A stretch of 43,223 nt of DNA, taken from assembly GCF_003634015.1 (NCBI RefSeq), contig NZ_RBII01000002.1:343777-386999 (forward strand). Reading direction: 5' to 3'. Origin of the DNA: Litorimonas taeanensis (GTDB lineage: Bacteria; Pseudomonadota; Alphaproteobacteria; Caulobacterales; Maricaulaceae). The translations under genes were made by a program, and so were the position numbers. The notes below the pieces were generated by a model. The model saw only the letters and a list, made by a program, of their open reading frames with translations, was not told the origin of the DNA and did no database searches. This document shows positions 33,560 to 40,476 of the stretch, in pieces. Numbering within the stretch: the stretch's first letter is position 1; every line of letters begins with the position of its first letter.

Positions 33560-33620
33560 GGTCCGAGCGGTGGGATGCCACCAGTTCGAAGGGTGAGCAG
33601 GGGGATAGTCCGCTCGGACC
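33560..33620 (-). repeat. Long hairpin between pspA and pspB
   Basis: Perfect 11-base arms GGTCCGAGCGG (33560-33570) and CCGCTCGGACC (33610-33620). Inside lies a smaller hairpin (GGTGG, 33569-33573, with CCACC, 33578-33582), which uses two bases of the outer arm and so is an alternative or nested fold. No T run follows on either side, so it is better read as an RNA processing or stability element that could set the pspA to pspBC ratio. Confidence 0.7.
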
Positions 33621-33633
33621 TATCAGCAAGCTA

Positions 33634-34326
33634 TTAGCCTGCTTTTTTCGATGTTTTCTTTTCGCCCTTGCTACCAAGCCGGGCTTTCAAAGCTGATAGC
33701 TCATCTTCGATGGCTTCATTCGCTTCGAGTTCAGCAAATTGGCTTTCAAGAGTTTGGCCTGCGCCAAGATCAAAGCTTTCCACTTGGGCCTCTAGATCGT
33801 CGACCTTGCGCTCCATGCGGCTATAACGGGCCAAAGCATCCTCTACTTTTGTATCCTTTAGCACTGTCCGCATCTTGATTTGTCCGCGAGCAACATTTCC
33901 GCGCATCATAAGCGCCTTATGTTTGGCTTTGGCTTCATCAAGCTTTGTTTGAAGTTTTGACAGGTCTGCATCAGCTTTGTCGACGGCTTCGTCTAAAATT
34001 CCAATTTCGCGCGTTACAACCTCTGACATAGCTTCGGCTTGCTGTTTGGCACTCAGCGCTCCTCGGGCTAGGTCTTCGCGGTCCTTAGAAAGCGCAAGCT
34101 CTGCTTTGGCTTCCCACTCACTGGCGCGCGCCGCATAGTCTTCGGCTTTACGTGAAAGCTCTTTACGCTCTGCAATGTTGCGGGCCGCATCAGTACGGAC
34201 TTCGATTAATGTATCTTCCATCTCCTGGATGATAAGGCGTGCGATTTTTTCTGGATCTTCGGCTTTATCAATCATCGCGTTCAAGTTTGAATTAATGATG
34301 TCGCCCATGCGTGAAAAAATTCCCAT
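33634..34326 (-). CDS. pspA: Phage shock protein A
   Basis: 230 residues, the usual length of PspA/IM30. The amphipathic N-terminus (MGIFSRMGDIINSNLNAMID) precedes KAEDPEKIARLIIQEMEDTL and a long helical hairpin (about 25-215) with EWEAKAELALSKDREDLARG. The Lys-rich end is KGEKKTSKKAG. PspA assembles on damaged inner membrane, limiting proton leak, and in enterobacteria inhibits PspF. It is third in the leftward run that starts near 34704. Confidence 0.97.
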   Translation of the reverse strand: MGIFSRMGDIINSNLNAMIDKAEDPEKIARLIIQEMEDTLIEVRTDAARNIAERKELSRKAEDYAARASEWEAKAELALSKDREDLARGALSAKQQAEAMSEVVTREIGILDEAVDKADADLSKLQTKLDEAKAKHKALMMRGNVARGQIKMRTVLKDTKVEDALARYSRMERKVDDLEAQVESFDLGAGQTLESQFAELEANEAIEDELSALKARLGSKGEKKTSKKAG

Positions 34327-34382
34327 TTTCGTCTCCTAAAACTTTTTGGTGGGGTTGGGTTGGGTGAGCCGTGAGGCAGAGG

Positions 34383-34532
34383 TTAATTTAAAATCGAGGC
34401 GATAACAAAGCCTGCGATAAAAAAGAACCAAGTTTCTGACTTACGGGTTGTTAGGTAGCGGACGAAGCGGGCGCCTTTGCGCTGCCAGCTTTCGCCCTGA
34501 TTTCGGTAATCGTCTGAGTGATAATCGTTCAT
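34383..34532 (-). CDS. Small single-helix protein upstream of pspA
   Basis: 49 residues starting MNDYHSDDYRNQGESW, with a basic middle (RKGARFVRYLTTRKSE) and a C-terminal helix (TWFFFIAGFVIASIL). It lies 16 bases after the 51-residue gene and 56 bases before pspA on the same strand, so it belongs to the psp run. A tail-anchored layout facing the cytosol could place it next to PspA or PspB. It is not homologous by eye to PspD or PspE. Confidence 0.6.
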   Translation of the reverse strand: MNDYHSDDYRNQGESWQRKGARFVRYLTTRKSETWFFFIAGFVIASILN

Positions 34533-34548
34533 AGTGCTTGATACCTTC

Positions 34549-34704
34549 CTAAAATCCAAATCCGACGACGCGGCAACCGTAGCTACGGCGGCTCATGACT
34601 GAAGCATGGCGACGTGAACGTGTCGTGCGGGCTGGTGATGAAGACATGGCTGTAACGTCAGGCGTTTCAATGGCTGTATCTATGTCTAAAGTACGGAAGG
34701 TCAT
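34549..34704 (-). CDS. Small basic protein at the head of the psp run
   Basis: 51 residues from MTFRTLDIDTAIETPDV. The ATG at 34704 has AGAGAGAG seven or so bases upstream; the in-frame start at 34776 adds polar residues unlike a protein N-terminus. The product has an acidic N-half, then a Ser/Arg-rich part (SPARTTRSRRHASVMSRRSY) ending CRVVGFGF. No family recognised. First gene after the long AT-rich region upstream of pspF, so it may be the lead cistron. Confidence 0.5.
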   Translation of the reverse strand: MTFRTLDIDTAIETPDVTAMSSSPARTTRSRRHASVMSRRSYGCRVVGFGF

Positions 34705-34928
34705 TTTACTCTCTCTTTCTGTTTGACCTCGATTTTGAGGTTTGTTGTTGTCAGTAAGTATCACCGACAAATTCAATATGGCTAGATGAACCAGAACTGT
34801 CTACTTTTTTTAAGTTATTGAAAAATATAGATTTTTTACTTTTTCGAATTTTCACACATCTTAAAATTAGTATATTTGACTAAATTTTAGCTTGATTAAT
34901 TAGCCTATTTGGCCACATATAGCCCCCT
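34705..34928. promoter_or_regulatory. Divergent pspF / psp-run control region
   Basis: 224 AT-rich bases between the leftward psp run and the rightward pspF. I searched by eye for a sigma-54 element (TGGCAC, five bases, TTGC) in either direction and found none. Candidate sigma-70-like hexamers occur in the AT-rich part but none is decisive. The absence fits the degenerate PspF. Confidence 0.4.
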
Positions 34929-35948
34929 ATGAGCGCTATCTCTCAACAACCAATAGGCCGGTCGGCCATTTTCTACGCCTTACTGGATAAGGTTTCCAAT
35001 GCGGCCGCCCTCGAACGCCCAGTTTTAATCATGGGAGAAAGAGGAACAGGCAAAGAGCTTATTGCCTCTCGACTTCATTTCCTCTCCCCTCGATGGGAAC
35101 AAAGCTACATTCGCGTCAATTGCGCGGCCTTCACAGATGAGATGCTCGATAAAGAATTATTCGGTCAGAGCTTTTTAGATGGGCGAGAAGACACTAATGG
35201 CCGCTTTTATCTCGCCGATGAGGGTACGCTCTTTTTAGATAATATAGAACAAACGACCTTGCGCCTTCAGGAGAAGCTGATGCGCGCCATTGAGTATGGG
35301 CATTTTGAGGCAGGGCTCGAAACTGAAGTCCAAGAGGTTGATGTTCGCATCATCGCGGCAAGCGGTACTGATCTTCGTGAATGCGTTGCGAAAGGCACAT
35401 TCCGCGAAGACTTACTAGACCGACTAGCCTTTGATGTCGTTCACCTTCCCCCACTTCGCATACGTCCAGACGATATTGCGCCATTGGCTGAGCATTTCGG
35501 CCGCAAAGCATCTGGCGGTTTAAATGCCGAAAGCTTCCCAGGCTTTACGCCCGAAGTCTTGGCGCAACTCGAAAGTCTGTCATGGCCAGGCAATGTAAGA
35601 GAGCTTAAAAATGTCATAGAGCGCAGTGTCGCAAACAGTTTCCTACAAGATGAAAGCTTAAGCCACCCCATTGAACGCTTATATCTGGATCCGTTTGAGG
35701 GCCCTGAATGGGTTAAAGCTTTAACCCCCACCTCTAGCCACAAAGTTGAGGACAAATCGGTCTCAGGCAATACAGGCCCTGCAAATACTGATGCGACATT
35801 TAATGACCGCGTGATGACTTTTGAACGTCGACTCATTGACGAAGCCCTCTCCTCACAAGACCACCACCAAGGCAAAGCCGCGAATTATCTCGGGCTAAGT
35901 TATCATCAATTTCGAGGTCTGCTGAGGAAACATGGGTTAAAGAAGTAA
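34929..35948 (+). CDS. pspF: PspF-like AAA+ regulator lacking the GAFTGA loop
   Basis: 339 residues. Like E. coli PspF it has no N-terminal sensor domain: Walker A GERGTGKE (36-43), FREDLLDRLAFDVVHLPPLR (158-177, Arg-finger region), WPGNVRELKNVIERSV (219-234) and a Fis-type helix-turn-helix (AANYLGLSYHQFRGLLRKHG, near the end). Two key elements differ. The sigma-54 contact loop, HEAGAFTGAQKRHP in E. coli, is QSFLDGREDTN here (80-90), three residues shorter and without GAFTGA. Walker B reads LFLDN (101-105), with Asn105 where the catalytic Glu is normal. It can probably bind DNA and perhaps nucleotide, but classical sigma-54 activation looks unlikely. Confidence 0.9.
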   Translation: MSAISQQPIGRSAIFYALLDKVSNAAALERPVLIMGERGTGKELIASRLHFLSPRWEQSYIRVNCAAFTDEMLDKELFGQSFLDGREDTNGRFYLADEGTLFLDNIEQTTLRLQEKLMRAIEYGHFEAGLETEVQEVDVRIIAASGTDLRECVAKGTFREDLLDRLAFDVVHLPPLRIRPDDIAPLAEHFGRKASGGLNAESFPGFTPEVLAQLESLSWPGNVRELKNVIERSVANSFLQDESLSHPIERLYLDPFEGPEWVKALTPTSSHKVEDKSVSGNTGPANTDATFNDRVMTFERRLIDEALSSQDHHQGKAANYLGLSYHQFRGLLRKHGLKK

Positions 35949-36044
35949 CTCAATCGTCAGCGATAGACTATCCCCATCAAATTATCGAATATACCTCGTC
36001 TAAATGTTCACTTTATGTTCTTATGCATAAAAGGATATTACGCG

Positions 36045-37319
36045 GTGAAAAAACCAACAAAACTTACGACTCTATACATCGATTTCGATGCGTTTTTCGC
36101 GAATGTTGAAAAACAACTCTCCCCTGACTTTCACAGTTTCCCGACGGCTGTCAGCGCCTTTCCGTCAGAACACTCAGCACTTATAGCGCAATGTTATTTG
36201 GCCAAAGCTTTTGGACTGCATCGCGGTATGAAAGTCAAAGACGCAAAAGCTTTATGCCCCGATTTGCGCGTTATATCGGCACGTCATGATGTTTATGTAA
36301 CTATGCATCATAAAATTATTGCTGCGATTGAAAAACATATCCCCGTCAAGAAAGTGTGGTCCGTTGACGAAATGGAATGTGACTTCGGCGCCTTACGGGA
36401 TAAAGTCTGTATTGAAATTTCGCAGGCCATACGCGAGCAATTAAGCCGTGACATCGGCCCCTATATAACCCCATCTATCGGACTGTCCTCTAGTAATTTG
36501 CTGGCTAAAATTGCTGCAGAAATGAATAAACCAAATGGCTTTGAGATACTTCACCCTCGTGATTTGCCTGGCCGTTTACTTAACGTCCCGCTTCGGGATG
36601 TGCCTGGCATTGCTGGCGGTATTGAAGCTCGCTTAGGGTCAGCAGGTATTCGCACCATGAGCGACCTTTGGTATATATCCAACAAACAAGCCCGCGCCCT
36701 ATGGCATAGTGTGGAAGGAGAAAGAATTTGGTGGATGCTTCGCGGTTATAACCTCGAAAAAGCCCCAACAAAGAGAGCGATGTATGGACATAGCCGCCAA
36801 CTCTCAGGAGATTGGACAACGCCTAAACGCGCCCAAGACTGCCTCAGGCTTCTGACTTGCCAAGCCGCGCGGCGCATGCGGAAAGATGGGTATTTATCCT
36901 CTCGTTTGACCGTTTCGCTACGAGACCAGAAAAGAAATCGGTATAGCGCCGAAAGCCAATTCTCTCCTATTCGTGATGATCACTCGGTTCTGCGATATAT
37001 GCTATCCGCCTTTGATAAATGTATGAAGCAACACAGCCTGAGCCGAATATCATCTGTCTACATTACGCTGCAAGGTCTCTCGACTCACGGCAACGTGTCC
37101 CAAGATATTTTTTCTACACCTGCCGACACGCACGCGCAGGAAAGACTCAGCCGACTCAGCGATATAATCGACAGTACCAACTCTCGGTTTCAGTCTGACT
37201 GCCTGACTGTTGGGCTCCAAGAGCAACCCCCTGGGGATTATGCCGGCGGAAAAATTGCCTTTGGTCGCATCCCCGATGCAGAGGCATATTTGAAACAGGT
37301 ACAAACCCGTAGTCCCTAA
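36045..37319 (+). CDS. Y-family DNA polymerase, divergent from DinB
   Basis: 424 residues from GTG 36045, supported by AAGGA about ten bases upstream; an ATG at 36015 is in frame but without a ribosome site. Catalytic residues are YIDFDAFFANVE (Asp13, Asp15) and SVDEME (Asp108, Glu109), then SIGLSSSNLLAKIAAEMNKP and a helix-hairpin-helix region (DVPGIAGGIEARL). The little-finger part has HSRQLSGDW. It keeps the palm chemistry of translesion polymerases, but it is longer than and only loosely like DinB, and lacks a clear beta-clamp motif at the C-terminus. No imuA or dnaE2 nearby. Confidence 0.8.
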   Translation: MKKPTKLTTLYIDFDAFFANVEKQLSPDFHSFPTAVSAFPSEHSALIAQCYLAKAFGLHRGMKVKDAKALCPDLRVISARHDVYVTMHHKIIAAIEKHIPVKKVWSVDEMECDFGALRDKVCIEISQAIREQLSRDIGPYITPSIGLSSSNLLAKIAAEMNKPNGFEILHPRDLPGRLLNVPLRDVPGIAGGIEARLGSAGIRTMSDLWYISNKQARALWHSVEGERIWWMLRGYNLEKAPTKRAMYGHSRQLSGDWTTPKRAQDCLRLLTCQAARRMRKDGYLSSRLTVSLRDQKRNRYSAESQFSPIRDDHSVLRYMLSAFDKCMKQHSLSRISSVYITLQGLSTHGNVSQDIFSTPADTHAQERLSRLSDIIDSTNSRFQSDCLTVGLQEQPPGDYAGGKIAFGRIPDAEAYLKQVQTRSP

Positions 37320-37393
37320 CCCCTGCTCTCTGTCTTTCTCTCTCAACCTTCAAAGACCGCTGTAAAAAAACCGTTATGTTCTTGAATTAGGAC

Positions 37394-37422
37394 TTGAAGA
37401 CAAGGATTCAGGGCCCTATATG
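37394..37422 (+). promoter_or_regulatory. Sigma-70 type promoter of the initiator tRNA
   Basis: TTGAAG (37394-37399), a 17-base spacer and TATATG (37417-37422) lie 13 bases upstream of the tRNA 5' end, followed by a GC-rich discriminator (CGCC). Confidence 0.55.
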
Positions 37423-37435
37423 ACGCCTTCGGTAA

Positions 37436-37499
<64 letters not shown>

Positions 37500-37512
<13 letters not shown>

Positions 37513-37608
37513 ACTTAACTTGCCTCTGCTGGGCAAGTTTTTGACTTCCCAAAGCTTTTTCATATTCTTGACGTAAGTTGTGTGGGTATCGAACCCCCGC
37601 AACCAACT
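37500..37608 (+). repeat. Duplicated 3' end of the initiator tRNA
   Basis: ACCCCCGCAACCAACTT occurs at 37500-37516 (the tRNA 3' end and flank) and again at 37592-37608. The similarity continues for about ten more bases with two differences. A copy of a tRNA 3' end just downstream is what a departed or deleted integrating element leaves behind (an attachment-site scar). Confidence 0.75.
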
Positions 37609-38237
37609 TCACTTTCCTATTGCACAAGCCTTTTCCAGTAACGCTTTCAGCGCTATTTTTGACCTTGTCACGGCAATGCCCGTTTTCAGACACTCTATTT
37701 AGGCATAGCAAAAGAAATCATCAATTGTCGCCCAGCCCCGTTCCTATCTAGACATCACTAAGCACGCCGTTTGGATGTATTTACTTTCAATTTCAGTTTT
37801 CATGACGTCGAAATACAAAAACAGCGCTCCGCTTATTCCACAGAGGCCAAGGCCAGAGGACAACTCGAATTGTAACAAATAGACCTGGTTCGTACGAGGC
37901 AACGCTTAAGGTGTTTGGGTTGAAACGCTAAGAGGGCGTTGGAAGCCGAAAGTGTAACCGCACAGACTGTTCTCACGTTCCGATACGATACAGGGAACGA
38001 TAATCACAGAAATTCAGATTCGTCTATCAAGCGCAAAAGCGGCCCTCTGCTCACGGTCTGATGTATTATCTCTTGAGTAACCGACGCCACCTCATTTCAA
38101 GAAACACACTCCGAAAGTTTAGATATCATGCCAATCAGGAATGGGAATTGGCACGGCATCTATGTGCTGTAAAATTCAAAAGCACGAGAAACCAGGGTCA
38201 GTCCTGTTGACGTGACAAAGCCTACATGCACGTTTTA
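37609..38237. other. Non-coding or decayed stretch
   Basis: About 630 bases with stops in all frames. I see no RNA gene, terminator or recognisable protein remnant. Together with the tRNA 3' end scar it may be the remains of an integrated element. Confidence 0.5.
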
Positions 38238-38621
38238 TTATAAATTTGGTGGGCCATACGGACAGTCAATCAGATACCCCCAGCCGCCGCTTTCAAATCT
38301 CTTTGCAACTTCTGTAGATTGACCTTCCGCCATGATGTTCCCGTCTGGTGCCACCACACTCCAATTCGCACGAATTAGCGCGATGTCTCCGATGATAACT
38401 TCACTGAACACCTCACTCTTGATTTCTGGCCTAATGTCCATGAATCCAGCAAAAGCCGTACGTGCGCCCTCTATCCCTAAACTAGGTGGCTGATCTGGGG
38501 GGAAGAATACTTTACAGTCCGGGTGGAACATTGATGTGATGCCGTCCAAATCTCCCTCTTGAAGATATGCGCTAACGCAGTCGGCAATGTCGCGGGGGTG
38601 GTGGGCAATATGTTTGGACAT
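38238..38621 (-). CDS. NTF2-like (SnoaL-type) protein
   Basis: 127 residues with the cone-shaped alpha+beta fold signature of NTF2-like proteins: an N-terminal helix (ADCVSAYLQEGDLDGITSMF), HPDCKVFFPPDQ, GIEGARTAFAGFM, and paired strands (DIALIRANWSVV, GWGYLIDCPYG). Such proteins are small enzymes or ligand binders. No catalytic set can be named. It sits 113 bases after a second NTF2-like gene on the same strand. Confidence 0.85.
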   Translation of the reverse strand: MSKHIAHHPRDIADCVSAYLQEGDLDGITSMFHPDCKVFFPPDQPPSLGIEGARTAFAGFMDIRPEIKSEVFSEVIIGDIALIRANWSVVAPDGNIMAEGQSTEVAKRFESGGWGYLIDCPYGPPNL

Positions 38622-38734
38622 AAGTTTCTCCGGTTTGACTTCTAGCCATTATATTTGGCTGGATGTATTTGCGAGTTTGACGAGTGCCTTAAGCCTGTAG
38701 AAAGTCGAAGCACTCGCCATGGATTCAGCGTCGT

Positions 38735-39121
38735 TTAGGCTGGCCCATTATTGTCCATATCTAGGATCATCTTCCATGCGCCGGCATCATCGCGCTGATA
38801 GACCAGAACCAATCGCCCTTTAGGGCTGCGAACCTCACCAGTATCGTGCATTTTCATTGTCCCATAAAAATGTCCTGAAACGATGGCAGTATCTCCAAAG
38901 ACTTGAAGCTCTTCGATATCAAAGCCGGAAGTGATTTCGGCAGCCGCTATGCGTGGAGTGTATTTGTCACGGATGGCTTGAGAGCCAACAGTCACAGGCT
39001 GATGTTCGTTCACGGTCATGACATTCGGGTGGCACGTACTTACCATGGCTTCAATATCGCCAGAGTCGAGTCCACTGTTCCAAGTATTGATAGTCGCTTC
39101 GATTTGCTCATATTCAGTCAT
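38735..39121 (-). CDS. NTF2-like (DUF4440/SnoaL-type) protein
   Basis: 128 residues: TINTWNSGLDSGDIEAMVSTC, HPNVMTVNE, GSQAIRDKY, then strands IEELQVFGDTAIVSGHFYG and GRLVLVYQRDDAGAWKMILDM. This is close to the DUF4440/YybH type. Divergent from the LysR-type regulator gene, the classic layout for its target, so both NTF2-like genes may be its regulon. Confidence 0.87.
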   Translation of the reverse strand: MTEYEQIEATINTWNSGLDSGDIEAMVSTCHPNVMTVNEHQPVTVGSQAIRDKYTPRIAAAEITSGFDIEELQVFGDTAIVSGHFYGTMKMHDTGEVRSPKGRLVLVYQRDDAGAWKMILDMDNNGPA

Positions 39122-39252
39122 CGATAATCTCCGTAATTTGGTCTTAATTGGTTTCGTTATGCTTTTTGTTTTCAGCTTGTAGAGACATTAAGCCGATGTT
39201 ATCGTTAGAATAAACAACGTACTTCCATACACTGTGATTGGTTTAACGAACA
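39122..39252. promoter_or_regulatory. Divergent control region with a possible LysR-type box
   Basis: 131 bases between the NTF2-like gene and the LysR-type gene. TTATCGTTAGAATAA (39199-39213) has the interrupted-dyad T-N11-A form of LysR-family sites. The pattern is short and could be chance. Confidence 0.3.
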
Positions 39253-40152
39253 ATGAGTCGGAATAATTTTGGAGATATTCGGATCTTTGTTCAGGTCGCG
39301 CGCATGGGGGGATTTCGGGCAGCCGCAAAACAATTACGTCAAGCTCCAGCATCCGTAAGTGAGGCTGTCCAACGGTTAGAAGATCGAATAGGGGTTAAAT
39401 TGTTTGAGCGCTCGACCCGCTCTGTTGCACTTACCCAAGTAGGAGAACAGCTCTACACGCGCAGCCTCCCAGCCGTTAAAGAACTGGAAGAAGCTCTCAG
39501 TGATATTGATGTACAAAAAGATGAAGTTGCAGGCACATTGAAACTATCTGCCCCTTATAGTGCCGGCCCCTTTTTCCTTGATAACTTAATTGCGAAGTTC
39601 GCCACTCTCTATCCAACCGTCGACGTAGAGATTATTTATGATGACAATAAAGTGGACCTAGTGACATCAGGAATTGATGCCGCAATCCGCTCAAACACAC
39701 TCTTGGAGCCGGATACACATGCAGTTACTGTTGGGCCTGCACTTACAATGTCGATTATTGTTTCGCAGGATTATCTGACCCGCAAAGGCACGCCCAAGCA
39801 TCCTCAAGACATTATTAATCATGATACGCTTTGTTATGCGTTTGGTCGTAGCGGCCAACTCGCTCCTTGGAGTTTTAACGGGCCGGATGGTGTCTATACA
39901 ATACAACCTAAACCAAGGATCGCCGTAAATGATATGCGGTCACTTCTACATTATGCAGAACAAGGACTTGGACTGGCTTATGTCTACAAGGAAATTGCGG
40001 CCCCATTCCTAAAATCTGGAAAGATGAAAGATGTCTTGAACGCTCACCTGACCCCTTTCCCGCGTTACTCACTCAACTACCTCAGCAAACGGCATATGCC
40101 GCGGCGGTTACGTGCGTTCATAGATATGGCTAAGGAAAGTACTATTATGTGA
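39253..40152 (+). CDS. LysR family transcriptional regulator
   Basis: 299 residues. N-terminal winged helix-turn-helix (residues 8-65: DIRIFVQVARMGGFRAAAKQ, ASVSEAVQRLEDRIGVKLFE, RSTRSVALTQ), a linker helix, and a two-lobed effector domain (about 90-295) with LKLSAPYSAGPFFLDNLIAK and VNDMRSLLHYAEQGLGLAYV. It is close in form to the AaeR/CrgA-type members. Ligand unknown. Likely controls the divergent NTF2-like genes and itself. Confidence 0.95.
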   Translation: MSRNNFGDIRIFVQVARMGGFRAAAKQLRQAPASVSEAVQRLEDRIGVKLFERSTRSVALTQVGEQLYTRSLPAVKELEEALSDIDVQKDEVAGTLKLSAPYSAGPFFLDNLIAKFATLYPTVDVEIIYDDNKVDLVTSGIDAAIRSNTLLEPDTHAVTVGPALTMSIIVSQDYLTRKGTPKHPQDIINHDTLCYAFGRSGQLAPWSFNGPDGVYTIQPKPRIAVNDMRSLLHYAEQGLGLAYVYKEIAAPFLKSGKMKDVLNAHLTPFPRYSLNYLSKRHMPRRLRAFIDMAKESTIM

Positions 40153-40476
40153 GAGCCTCATTAATCATTTAGGATTGGAGCTTGAGAGATCATATATTTG
40201 CTTTTGCAGCACAAAACGCACCGTTCTTTTGGGACGCTTCTACGCTAAGGCCCAGTTTTTCTGACGTACGTTGTGGCATCTCTTTATTGGCAACTGATGC
40301 CGTACCGTCAAAACACCTTTATCCGGCTTTGTTATAAGTTTGTCGAATGACACTGCCTTTGATAATTTTTTGTGAAATATCCTGTAAACTGCTGTTTGCG
40401 CTATCTTTTTAGTACACCTATTTAAGGTTTGATAAACTTTACCCCCCATATCTTTTGTACGATTTTGGGATGAGCT
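40153..40476. other. Intergenic stretch before the MHYT kinase
   Basis: 324 bases. An open frame on the minus strand (40240-40485) runs into the kinase gene and has no ribosome site or family, so I treat it as chance. A promoter for the kinase gene should lie here; no strong hexamers stand out. Confidence 0.4.
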
